From positions 1,032,714 through 1,064,984 of the forward strand of contig NZ_LT574838.1 of the NCBI RefSeq assembly GCF_900086725.1: 32,271 bases of DNA, given 5' to 3'. The position numbers and the translations under genes were made by a program. Below the pieces are notes generated by a model. It was not told the DNA's origin. It saw only the letters and a list, made by a program, of their open reading frames with translations, and did no database searches. The DNA is from Bariatricus massiliensis. Its GTDB lineage: Bacteria; Bacillota; Clostridia; Lachnospirales; Lachnospiraceae. Below, one piece after another: positions 14,098-21,681 of the stretch (position 1 is the stretch's first letter; every line of letters starts with the position of its first letter).

Positions 14098-16221
14098 TTA
14101 TACCTCGAACAGTAAATCTCCGTAGGAAGGCATAGGCCACATACTCTTATCTACAATCATCTCCAGATTGTCAACCGGCTTTCTAAGCGCCTCCATGGCA
14201 GGTACAACTTGTTCCATAAAGAAATAAGCCTGTTCTTTTCCCTCTTCCTTGCCGGTTACCTGCTCAGTGACCTCTTCCAGCCTTTTCAAGGCTTTCTTGG
14301 TATCCGAAAGGAGAGAGGATGCCTGCAGCAGCAGCTCCTCCTGAACCTCAACGCTGGCCCCTGCGCAAGCTTGTTTCACTTGATTGATTGAGTTTGCCAG
14401 AGAGGTGACATATTTGATGACTGCCGGAATAATATGTTTGCTGGCTATGTCAATCATAGAGCGGGATTCAATATTGATTGCCTTCGAATATGTCTCATAT
14501 TTAATTTCTGCACGGGACTCTAGCTCGGCACGATTGAAAACCTCGAATTTTTCAAACATATTTACAGTGTCGTCCGTGGTCAGATACTCGATAGATTCCA
14601 CCATCGTCTTGATGTTGGGGAGGCCTCTGCGCTCTGCTTCTACTACCCAGTCTTCTGAATAACCGTTTCCGTTGAATACAATGCGCTGATGCTCGGAAGC
14701 ATAGCACTTGATCAAGTCATGTACGGCCAAATCAAAGTCCTCTGCCTGTTCCAGATAATCACATGCATCCGAAAATGCTTCAGCCACAATACTGTTGAGC
14801 ACCACATTCGGCGCCGCCACAGAATCTCTGGAGCCTACCATACGGAACTCGAACTTATTTCCGGTAAACGCAAACGGAGATGTCCTGTTTCTGTCTGTGG
14901 CATCCTTGGAGAAATCCGGCAGGGTACTCACTCCCGTGTGCAGCTTTCCGCCTTTCAGGCTGTGTGCTGCCTCGCCCGTACTGATAAGCTGCGCCAGCAC
15001 ATCTTCAAGCTGTTCTCCCAGATATGCGGATATAATCGCCGGAGGCGCTTCATTCGCGCCCAGACGATGGTCGTTGCCCACATCTGCCGCCGACTCCCTC
15101 AAAAGCTCTGCATGGCGGTCTACCGCCTTCAAAATGCAAGTCAGAACAAGAAGGAACTGTATATTTTCATGAGGCGTCTTTCCCGGGTCCAGAATATTAA
15201 TCCCGTCGTCTGTCACAAGGGACCAGTTGTTATGCTTTCCTGAACCGTTGACTCCCTGAAATGGCTTTTCATGCAAGAGACAATGAAGATTATGGCGGTA
15301 AGCTACCTGCTTCAACGTCTCCATGACAAGCTGGTTGTGGTCGACGGCCACATTGCACTGCACATAAATCGGCGCCAGCTCATGCTGTCCCGGAGCCACC
15401 TCATTGTGCTGCGTCTTGGCGGACACCCCCATCTTCCAGAGTTCTTCATTGACATCCTTCATAAACGCCGCAATCCGCTCCCTGATCGCACCGAAATAGT
15501 GGTCGTCAAGCTCCTGTCCTTTCGGAGGATTCGCGCCAAAAAGCGTACGCCCGGTAAATACAAGATCTTTCCGTTTCAAATATTTTTCACGGTCCACCAA
15601 AAAATACTCCTGCTCCACCCCCACGGAAGGAGTCACCTTCTGGGATGTAGTGTTGCCGAACAGACGCAGAAGCCGTATGGACTGCTTGTCTATCGCTTCC
15701 ATGGAGCGCAGAAGCGGTGTCTTTTGATCCAAGGCCTCGCCCTTATAGGAGCAGAAAGCCGTAGGAATATATAAAATCGCTCCAGTACCCTCAGAATCCT
15801 TTTTAACAAACGCCGGAGACGTACAATCCCATGCCGTATATCCTCTGGCCTCAAATGTAGAGCGTAATCCGCCCGACGGAAAAGAAGATGCATCCGGTTC
15901 TCCCTTGATTAGCTCTTTGCCCGAGAACTCCATCAATACCTTGCCGTCCGCCTTCGGCGCAGAGATAAAGGAATCATGTTTCTCCGCAGTTGCCCCAGTC
16001 AATGGCTGAAACCAATGAGAATAATGAGTGGCTCCCTTCTCGATTGCCCATTCCTTCATTTCATGTGCAATCACATCTGCCGTGGCAGCCTGCAGTTCCT
16101 TTCCTTCCTCAATTGTCTTCTTGAGTTCCTTATAGGTTTTTTTCGGAAGACGCTCCTGCATCACTGCATCATTAAAGACATTCTCTCCAAAAATCTCAGC
16201 TACATTGATTACATTACTCAT
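14098..16221 (-). CDS. glnN: Glutamine synthetase type III (first copy)
   Basis: 707-residue GSIII, colinear with the downstream copy along its whole length and carrying the same active-site blocks (VGVEQEYFLVD, HNEVAPGQHELAPIY, FQGVNGSGKHNNWS, NRTSPFAFTGNKFEFR, MWPMPSYGDLLFEV). The two differ most in the C-terminal helical region (about 630-680) and at scattered surface positions, which points to an old tandem duplication rather than a recent one. Start is ATG 16221 with GAGGT upstream. Its likely promoter overlaps the aldolase terminator. No glnR or ANTAR regulator gene is in view. Confidence 0.97.
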   Translation of the reverse strand: MSNVINVAEIFGENVFNDAVMQERLPKKTYKELKKTIEEGKELQAATADVIAHEMKEWAIEKGATHYSHWFQPLTGATAEKHDSFISAPKADGKVLMEFSGKELIKGEPDASSFPSGGLRSTFEARGYTAWDCTSPAFVKKDSEGTGAILYIPTAFCSYKGEALDQKTPLLRSMEAIDKQSIRLLRLFGNTTSQKVTPSVGVEQEYFLVDREKYLKRKDLVFTGRTLFGANPPKGQELDDHYFGAIRERIAAFMKDVNEELWKMGVSAKTQHNEVAPGQHELAPIYVQCNVAVDHNQLVMETLKQVAYRHNLHCLLHEKPFQGVNGSGKHNNWSLVTDDGINILDPGKTPHENIQFLLVLTCILKAVDRHAELLRESAADVGNDHRLGANEAPPAIISAYLGEQLEDVLAQLISTGEAAHSLKGGKLHTGVSTLPDFSKDATDRNRTSPFAFTGNKFEFRMVGSRDSVAAPNVVLNSIVAEAFSDACDYLEQAEDFDLAVHDLIKCYASEHQRIVFNGNGYSEDWVVEAERRGLPNIKTMVESIEYLTTDDTVNMFEKFEVFNRAELESRAEIKYETYSKAINIESRSMIDIASKHIIPAVIKYVTSLANSINQVKQACAGASVEVQEELLLQASSLLSDTKKALKRLEEVTEQVTGKEEGKEQAYFFMEQVVPAMEALRKPVDNLEMIVDKSMWPMPSYGDLLFEV

Positions 16222-16257
16222 TTTGGTACCTCACACTTCTTTCGTTTCTAGCTCAAG

Positions 16258-16285
16258 TTTATATTTGTAAAAAGGAGTCTTGCAA
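16258..16285 (-). promoter_or_regulatory. Candidate promoter of the first glutamine synthetase, nested in the aldolase terminator
   Basis: -35 TTGCAA (16280-16285), a 16-bp spacer and -10 TATAAA (16258-16263). The -35 lies in the loop and stem of the hairpin at 16273-16300. Only 47 bp separate that hairpin from the ATG, so no other room for a promoter exists. Confidence 0.5.
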
Positions 16286-16300
16286 TTAAGCAAAACTCCT
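16268..16300 (-). terminator. Terminator of the aldolase gene
   Basis: Stem AGGAGT/ACTCCT plus TTGC/GCAA separated by single-base bulges, six-base loop, T run of five on the minus strand (16269-16273). It begins about 30 bp after the aldolase stop. Confidence 0.8.
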
Positions 16301-16330
16301 CTTATATCCTTCTATTAAATGCCAAGTAGA

Positions 16331-17197
16331 CTATTCAGCTTTTCCAACAGAACCAAACAGTTCCATCTTTTCCTTCACTGTCGCAATAATTGCGTCACAG
16401 CCCGGTTTCAACAGCTTACGCGGGTCAAAACCTTTACCTTCTAAATCTTTGCCTTCTTCGATATACTTACGTGTCGCAGCGGCAAATGACAACTGGCATT
16501 CTGTATTCACATTAATCTTGGACACACCAAGGTCAATCGCTCTTTTAATCATATCTTCCGGAATCCCTGTACCTCCGTGAAGTACTAACGGCATCTCGCC
16601 TGTCAGCTGCTGAACTGCGTCCAGAGTCTCAAAGCTGAGCCCTTTCCAGTTAGCCGGGTATTTTCCGTGGATATTACCGATTCCTGCTGCCAGCATAGTA
16701 ACGCCGAGATCAGTAATCATCTTACATTCGTTAGGATCTGCGCATTCGCCCATTCCTATAACGCCGTCTTCTTCTCCGCCGATAGAACCAACCTCAGCTT
16801 CGAGAGACATTCCCTTCTCTTCACAGATTGCCACTAACTCTTTTGTCTTAGCAACATTCTCTTCAATCGGGTAGTGAGAACCATCAAACATGATAGATGA
16901 GAAACCTGCCTCAATACACTTGAAACATCCTTCGTAACTGCCATGATCCAAATGAAGCGCAACCGGTACTGTGATTTTCAACTCTTCCAGCATACCATTG
17001 ACCATTCCTACAACAGTCTTGTATCCTGCCATGTACTTTCCTGCACCTTCAGACACACCGAGAATTACCGGTGACTTCGTCTCTTCCGCCGCAAGTAAAA
17101 TACATTTAGTCCATTCCAGGTTGTTGATATTGAACTGTCCTACAGCATAGTGACCTGCTTTTGCTTTCTGCAACATTTCTTTTGCTGATACTAACAT
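16331..17197 (-). CDS. fba: Class II fructose-1,6-bisphosphate aldolase
   Basis: 288-residue zinc-dependent aldolase of glycolysis and gluconeogenesis that interconverts fructose-1,6-bisphosphate with DHAP and glyceraldehyde-3-phosphate. Class II signatures: LHLDHG with catalytic D84 and zinc ligand H85, H177 in GNIHGKYP and H207 in LHGGTGI, plus NVNTECQ in the phosphate site. Tagatose-bisphosphate aldolase is the close alternative, but the sequence is of the short Fba type found in Clostridia. RBS GGAGG is ten bases before the ATG. Transcription comes from the promoter ahead of tRNA-Glu; the 40-bp gap to the tRNA has no separate promoter or terminator. Confidence 0.95.
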   Translation of the reverse strand: MLVSAKEMLQKAKAGHYAVGQFNINNLEWTKCILLAAEETKSPVILGVSEGAGKYMAGYKTVVGMVNGMLEELKITVPVALHLDHGSYEGCFKCIEAGFSSIMFDGSHYPIEENVAKTKELVAICEEKGMSLEAEVGSIGGEEDGVIGMGECADPNECKMITDLGVTMLAAGIGNIHGKYPANWKGLSFETLDAVQQLTGEMPLVLHGGTGIPEDMIKRAIDLGVSKINVNTECQLSFAAATRKYIEEGKDLEGKGFDPRKLLKPGCDAIIATVKEKMELFGSVGKAE

Positions 17198-17237
17198 TCT
17201 TATATTCCTCCACTTCTCCAGATGGCTTAAAATAGGC

Positions 17238-17309
17238 TGACCCCCAGGGGAATCGAACCCCTGATTCGACCGTGAGAGGGTCGCGTCTTGACCGCTTGAC
17301 CAGGGGGCC
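17238..17309 (-). tRNA. tRNA-Glu (anticodon CTC)
   Basis: Acceptor stem GGCCCCC with GGGGGTC (one G-U), D arm TGGTCAAGCGGTCAAGAC, anticodon loop CTCTCAC giving CTC, T arm AGGGGTTCGATTCCCCT. CCA not encoded. CTC is the less common glutamate anticodon. It sits 40 bp upstream of fba. Confidence 0.95.
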
Positions 17310-17330
17310 AGATAATTTCCTCACTAGGAC

Positions 17331-17359
17331 ATTGTATCGTATTTTTACATTTTATACAA
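17331..17359 (-). promoter_or_regulatory. Promoter of tRNA-Glu and probably fba
   Basis: -35 TTGTAT (17354-17359), a 17-bp spacer and -10 TACAAT (17331-17336), about 15 bp before tRNA-Glu. No promoter or terminator is visible between the tRNA and the aldolase. Confidence 0.75.
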
Positions 17360-17406
17360 GCTTTTTTTTATTTTTTTTACAAGAAGCTTAAAAGCCCTTT
17401 AAATAG

Positions 17407-18417
17407 CTACATTTTCGGGTTCATAAGTCCGAACATTTCCAGACCGTCTCCTTCTCTTTTCCCTGATTCTTTCATCTCACCGCTTTCCAATAAGTGCTTC
17501 TTCCCCATCTCCGACAGCTCTTGGCTGCACCCTTCCGGCACCATGATTTCCAATGTCTTCTGACAATTATGAATCTCCACAGTGTCGTGCTGTCCCCCAA
17601 ATTCACCATCCAGAGTCCACGGAATCTCTTCAAGAGACTCAAAGCGGATAGAACCCGTCTTAAAAGAATACATATACTTAGAATTAATCTGACTGATCAG
17701 AAGTGCTCCCACTATCTCCTGCAAAGCTATAGGATTCTTAGGAGTCTTGATGAGCGTAACCTCAAACTCACCGTCATCGAACACTACATTTTTGCCTATC
17801 ATATTGCGGAAACCTCCCACCGAACGGGAATTGGTCACCATTCCAAAGATGAACTCGTCCTCTATGATCTGGTCATCATGGGTGACTCGAATCTGATAGG
17901 ACGGGATGTCGAACAATCTGGTCATCCCCTCCAGAACATAAGCCAAATGTCCAAGTATGTTCTTCACTTCCTGCTTTGTCTGGTAGGATACATCCGTAAA
18001 CAGACCGAAAGCTGCTATATAAACAAAGATATCATCGTTGAATCTTCCCACGTCACAGGCAAAAGGCTCACCGTTCACCGCCGTATTGGCAGCCTGAAGC
18101 AAATCCTTAGGGATGTGTAGGCTGTTGGCAAAATCATTGGTCGTACCTGTCGGTATATAACCGATCGGTATGCGCTCCTCCCTCTTCATCATGCCGGTGA
18201 CTACCTCGTCCAACGTGCCATCCCCCCCGCTGCATATAACCAAATCATAGTGGTCCGTAAATCTAGAAACCTTTTTATATGCGTCACGATAGCTCTGTGT
18301 GGGATAAACCACCACTTCATATCCTGCCTTCACAATAATGTCCAGTACATCGGACAGCTTCGGCTTTAACAGCTCCTTCCCCGCGTTGGGATTATATATG
18401 AATAATGCTTTCTTCAC
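17407..18417 (-). CDS. Diacylglycerol/lipid kinase family protein (DgkB/YegS type)
   Basis: 336 residues. The ATP-binding GGDGT (64-68) is followed by PTGTTNDFA (89-97), both diagnostic of the DAGK catalytic domain (COG1597), and a C-terminal beta-sandwich (about 130-310) ends with the LDGEF segment that is typically near the active site. Family members phosphorylate diacylglycerol for lipid recycling; exact lipid substrate is inference. The last 30 residues are a polar tail. The start is a GTG at 18417 with GAGGAGG seven bases before. A palindrome lies in its leader. Confidence 0.92.
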   Translation of the reverse strand: MKKALFIYNPNAGKELLKPKLSDVLDIIVKAGYEVVVYPTQSYRDAYKKVSRFTDHYDLVICSGGDGTLDEVVTGMMKREERIPIGYIPTGTTNDFANSLHIPKDLLQAANTAVNGEPFACDVGRFNDDIFVYIAAFGLFTDVSYQTKQEVKNILGHLAYVLEGMTRLFDIPSYQIRVTHDDQIIEDEFIFGMVTNSRSVGGFRNMIGKNVVFDDGEFEVTLIKTPKNPIALQEIVGALLISQINSKYMYSFKTGSIRFESLEEIPWTLDGEFGGQHDTVEIHNCQKTLEIMVPEGCSQELSEMGKKHLLESGEMKESGKREGDGLEMFGLMNPKM

Positions 18418-18448
18418 AGCAATGCCTCCTCTGCAAATTTATCTATGG

Positions 18449-18477
18449 TATAGGGGATTCCTCAGGAATTTCCTATA
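18449..18477. repeat. 29-bp palindrome in the leader of the lipid kinase gene
   Basis: TATAGG and CCTATA arms flank a perfect inner palindrome ATTCCTCAGGAAT; only the GG/TT positions between them fail to pair. It lies between a terminator and the GTG start at 18417, so it may be an operator. Confidence 0.7.
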
Positions 18478-18481
18478 TCAT

Positions 18482-18511
18482 AAAAAAGGCATGTCAAATC
18501 ATGCCTTTTTT
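18482..18511. terminator. Bidirectional terminator after the crh-like gene
   Basis: Perfect 12-bp stem (AAAAAAGGCATG with CATGCCTTTTTT), 6-base loop. It begins 9 bp beyond the stop of the crh-like gene and ends the murB-rapZ-whiA-crh operon. Confidence 0.93.
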
Positions 18512-18519
18512 GAATGAAT

Positions 18520-18783
18520 TTATCTATTTTTAACGTTTACAAGGAATTTCTCAATTCCCTCTGCTGCTGCAGTCTCATCTGTACCTTCTGTTACAACAGT
18601 GATTTCTTCACCCGGACACAACCGCAGACTCATCATACCCATAATACTTTTGGCATTAATCTTTTTATCGTCAATTTCAATATGTACATTACTGGAATAT
18701 TGACTTGCTTCCTGCACTAGCAATGCGATCGGTCTTGCATCTAATCCCTCTGACAATTGAATGGTTACCGGTTTCTTAATCAT
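18520..18783 (-). CDS. HPr-like (Crh-type) protein lacking the phosphorylatable histidine
   Basis: 87-residue protein with the HPr fold. The PTS phosphorylation motif GLHARP is here GLDARP: position 15 is Asp, so phosphorelay to sugar permeases is not possible. Ser46 in the KSIMGMM segment is kept, so HPrK-type phosphorylation remains possible. In Bacillus subtilis the paralogue Crh (Gln15, Ser46) is encoded in the yvcJ-yvcK-whiA-crh operon and serves carbon catabolite repression. The same position here (overlapping whiA by 4 bp, last in the operon) supports Crh identity in function, not catalysis in PTS. Asp15 in place of Gln is a notable difference and could mimic phospho-His. Confidence 0.85.
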   Translation of the reverse strand: MIKKPVTIQLSEGLDARPIALLVQEASQYSSNVHIEIDDKKINAKSIMGMMSLRLCPGEEITVVTEGTDETAAAEGIEKFLVNVKNR

Positions 18784-19739
18784 ATTGCTCCTCCTTGCTT
18801 TGCCCTTAACTCTTCTGCCATTTCACTTAATTTCCTCAGCCTGTGATTCACACCCGACTTTCCAACGGGCGGATTCAGAAGGCTTCCTAATTCCTTTAAA
18901 GTTGCCTCTGGATATGTAAGTCGTGTAAGGGCCATATCCTTCAATCCATCCGGCAGCTTTTCCAGCCCTGTTGTCTCTTGAATAAACTTAATGTCCTCCA
19001 TCTGCTTTACCGCAGCAGAAACGGTTTTGTTGATATTCGCAGTCTCACAGTTCACTTTGCGGTTCACCGTGTTCCTCATGTCCTTGAGAATCCTTATGTT
19101 CTCCAACTCCATAAGCGCCAAATGAGCCTCCATCACATTCAGGGCATCCACAATCTGGGCTCCCTCCTTGAGATAGACTACATAAGACCTTTTCCTCAAG
19201 ACAATCTTCGCATCCAGCCGAAAGCTCTGCATAATCTTCTGAATCTGCACTGCTTTTGGCTCCGCCTCACAAACGATTTCAAAATGATATGACTTTTGAG
19301 GATCGCTCATGGACCCTGCCGCCAAAAATGCGCCTCTTAGGAACGCCCGCTTACAGCATGACTGCTGAATCACCAAGTTCCGCACCACGGAAAGCTCTTC
19401 CATCACTTCGCCATGTCTGTCTATAAGCTTCACGGCCTGCAGGATACGTATAGCTTCTTCGTGATTCTTCACAATCACATAATACACTACACTCCCCTTT
19501 GCACGGTTCGTGCGAACTGCGATATCAGTTCTTATATTAAATGTTTTTTTCAATAATGTAAAGCACTTTCTTGCAACTGCCAAATTTTCCGTGTGGATTT
19601 TCAGCGAATATCTCCCTCTGACATCAATGCACACCGCGCCGCACATACTGATGATTGCGGCAATTTCTGCAATTTGGCAGTGTCTGGCAGCACTCAACTG
19701 TCTCGACAACTCTTCTTTCACGTTTCCCGAAAACGACAT
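18780..19739 (-). CDS. whiA: WhiA family DNA-binding protein
   Basis: 319 residues. An N-terminal LAGLIDADG-like homing-endonuclease fold lacking catalytic residues (about 1-200), then a helix-turn-helix domain (about 220-305; KLPDGLKDMALTRLTYPEATLKELGSLL). WhiA acts on chromosome segregation and cell division in Bacillus and on sporulation in Streptomyces. The frame extends to 19775, but the ATG at 19739 begins MSFSGNVKEELSR, the conserved WhiA N-terminus, with a GGGTGG site, and starts just after the rapZ stop. Co-transcribed with rapZ and the crh-like gene. Confidence 0.94.
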   Translation of the reverse strand: MSFSGNVKEELSRQLSAARHCQIAEIAAIISMCGAVCIDVRGRYSLKIHTENLAVARKCFTLLKKTFNIRTDIAVRTNRAKGSVVYYVIVKNHEEAIRILQAVKLIDRHGEVMEELSVVRNLVIQQSCCKRAFLRGAFLAAGSMSDPQKSYHFEIVCEAEPKAVQIQKIMQSFRLDAKIVLRKRSYVVYLKEGAQIVDALNVMEAHLALMELENIRILKDMRNTVNRKVNCETANINKTVSAAVKQMEDIKFIQETTGLEKLPDGLKDMALTRLTYPEATLKELGSLLNPPVGKSGVNHRLRKLSEMAEELRAKQGGAI

Positions 19740-19752
19740 CTGACCACCCGCC

Positions 19753-20634
19753 TTATTTCGCCTTTGTGACGGCATCTTTTTCTATATCACGATGCTCCTT
19801 TTGCAGCCCGTAAGTCTCCCCCGTCGCCCTCAGTGCTTCATACAGCTCATTGGCCAGAGTCACAGACCGGTGCTTCCCTCCGGTACATCCTATTCCGATG
19901 ACCAGCTGATGTTTCCCCTCAACGACATAATTAGGAATCAAAAATTCTACCATATCGGTGAGCTTATCAAGAAATATTTGTGCATTCTCATTGTTCATCA
20001 CATAATCTCTTACTTCTTTGTCATTCCCACTCTGGGAACGAAGTTCGTCAATATAATAAGGATTAGGAAGAAAACGCACGTCGAACACCAAATCCGCGTC
20101 ACTCGGAATCCCATACTTGAAGCCAAAGGAAAGCACAGTGATATACAGATTCTTATATTCTTTATTTTCAATAAATATTTTATTCAGCTCGCTTTTAAGC
20201 TCCCTCGTCAGAAGACGGCTTGTATCGAGAATGTAATCCGCCCTCTTTTTTAGGAAACCAATCTTACGGCGCTCCTCGGCGATTCCCTTCTCCACCCGGC
20301 CGCCGCCCGCAAGCGGATGATTCCGTCTCGTTTCTTTATAACGCTTCACAAGCGCAGCGTCGTTGGCCTCCAAAAAAAGAATCTCATACTCCTGCCCCTG
20401 CTCATCCATATTATTCAGAATCTGCTCCAGCTCCTCAATATTCTGGCCGCTTCGGATATCCAAACCAAGAGCCATCTTGGTAATCTCTCCTCCCGGCAGG
20501 AGGAGCAGCTCTGTGAGCTTTGACATCAAGGGTATGGGCATATTGTCCACACAAAAATATCCCATATCCTCCAACATTTTCAAAGTTGTCGACTTACCCG
20601 CGCCCGACATCCCCGTCACAATGACAAATCTCAT
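19753..20634 (-). CDS. rapZ: RapZ (YvcJ) RNase adapter / NTP-binding protein
   Basis: 293 residues. Walker A GMSGAGKS at residues 8-15 and the C-terminal signature IGIGCTGGKHRSV of the RapZ/YvcJ family are intact. In E. coli RapZ guides RNase E on GlmZ small RNA to adjust glucosamine-6-phosphate synthase, and Gram-positive relatives bind and hydrolyse nucleotides; its role here is presumably cell-wall precursor control, consistent with murB directly upstream. Starts one base after the murB stop (TAGG-ATG), with GGAG in the murB 3' end. The YvcK gene usual between rapZ and whiA is missing. Confidence 0.96.
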   Translation of the reverse strand: MRFVIVTGMSGAGKSTTLKMLEDMGYFCVDNMPIPLMSKLTELLLLPGGEITKMALGLDIRSGQNIEELEQILNNMDEQGQEYEILFLEANDAALVKRYKETRRNHPLAGGGRVEKGIAEERRKIGFLKKRADYILDTSRLLTRELKSELNKIFIENKEYKNLYITVLSFGFKYGIPSDADLVFDVRFLPNPYYIDELRSQSGNDKEVRDYVMNNENAQIFLDKLTDMVEFLIPNYVVEGKHQLVIGIGCTGGKHRSVTLANELYEALRATGETYGLQKEHRDIEKDAVTKAK

Positions 20635-20635
20635 C

Positions 20636-21547
20636 CTAGAATTCTCCTATCTGCTTCACTTCCGGCTCCAGCTCTACGCCGCACACTTCCTTTACCCTCC
20701 GGGACACCTGACAAATCAACTCCCTGATGTCCGCCGCTGTCGCGTCTCCCTTGTTGATGACAAATCCACTGTGCTTGTCAGAAACTTGTGCGCCCCCCAC
20801 CGTAAATCCTTTCAATCCTGCATCCTGTATCAGCTTTCCCGCAAAATATCCCTCCGGGCGCTTAAAGGTACTCCCGGCGCTTGGATACTCCAGAGGCTGC
20901 TTGCTTATGCGGCGTTCTCTCAGTTCATCCATCCGTGCCTTTATCTCTCCCTTATCCCCGGGAGAAAGGCCTATACTCGCCTCCAGCACAATATACCCCT
21001 TTTCCGGGATGATGCTTCTCCGGTATCCAAGCTCCAGTTCTTCATTGGAAAGAATCCGAATCTCTCCCTCCTTCGTCAACACCTTTGCGCTTACGAGCAC
21101 ATCCTTCAGCTCACCCCCGTAAGCTCCCGCATTCATCACTGTCGCTCCTCCCAGCGTGCCAGGTATGCCAGCGGCAAACTCAAATCCTGTCAGGCCATGC
21201 TCCAAAGCGGCATTGGCGGCCATGGCGAGAGACGCCCCCGCCTGCGCTGTGAGGACATCGCCATCGACCGTAATCCGATTCATATCTTTGAAAATCTGGA
21301 TTACGACCCCTCGGAATCCCTTATCTCCCACCAACAAATTACTGCCATTGCCCAACACATAGTAGGGCATCTTCTCTTTTCGGCATAAAAGGACAACATC
21401 TCTCAATTGGGCATCTCCTTCCGGAATCACAAAGTAATCCGCAGGTCCGCCCACCCGAAAAGTAGTATGGCTCTTCATTGGTTCATCTCTAAGTATCTTT
21501 TTTTTATCTATAATAGTAAATAACTGCTCTTCAAAATTATAATTCAT
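20636..21547 (-). CDS. murB: UDP-N-acetylenolpyruvylglucosamine reductase (MurB)
   Basis: 303-residue FAD enzyme that reduces UDP-GlcNAc-enolpyruvate to UDP-MurNAc, second committed step of peptidoglycan synthesis. Signatures: GGPADYF (33-39), LGNGSNLLV (65-73) for FAD pyrophosphate, AGIPGTLGGATVMNAGAYGGE (broad block at 126-145), catalytic Ser226 in AGSTFKRP and Glu296 near the C-terminus. Type II MurB by length and lack of the extra alpha-beta insert. RBS GGGAGA precedes the ATG. First gene of the operon. Confidence 0.97.
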   Translation of the reverse strand: MNYNFEEQLFTIIDKKKILRDEPMKSHTTFRVGGPADYFVIPEGDAQLRDVVLLCRKEKMPYYVLGNGSNLLVGDKGFRGVVIQIFKDMNRITVDGDVLTAQAGASLAMAANAALEHGLTGFEFAAGIPGTLGGATVMNAGAYGGELKDVLVSAKVLTKEGEIRILSNEELELGYRRSIIPEKGYIVLEASIGLSPGDKGEIKARMDELRERRISKQPLEYPSAGSTFKRPEGYFAGKLIQDAGLKGFTVGGAQVSDKHSGFVINKGDATAADIRELICQVSRRVKEVCGVELEPEVKQIGEF

Positions 21548-21576
21548 ATGACTCTCCCAAACTTTTTTCTCTTATT

Positions 21577-21605
21577 ATCATACACGAAACCCTTAGTAAA
21601 TTCAA
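21577..21605 (-). promoter_or_regulatory. Promoter of murB-rapZ-whiA-crh operon
   Basis: -35 TTGAAT (21600-21605), 17-bp spacer, -10 TATGAT (21577-21582), about 30 bp before the murB ATG. Confidence 0.82.
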
Positions 21606-21612
21606 CGTACAC

Positions 21613-21641
21613 TTGCAAAATCCCCGGAAATGCGCTATATT
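21613..21641 (+). promoter_or_regulatory. Promoter of the CorC-like gene
   Basis: -35 TTGCAA (21613-21618), 17-bp spacer, -10 TATATT (21636-21641). It is back-to-back with the murB promoter: the two -35 boxes are 7 bp apart. Confidence 0.78.
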
Positions 21642-21681
21642 GGTAAATAAATACTATTTTTAAAAGGAGTGAACTTTTACT

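Noticed and set aside
17360..17406. T-rich stretches after the lipid kinase gene as a terminator
   Set aside because: AAGCTT-type arms are repeated directly, not inverted, and no stable stem precedes a T run on the minus strand.
20363..21388. A 341-codon plus-strand frame opposite rapZ and murB
   Set aside because: Long antisense frame made of the codon bias of the true genes; no RBS and no protein family pattern, while murB and rapZ are unmistakable.
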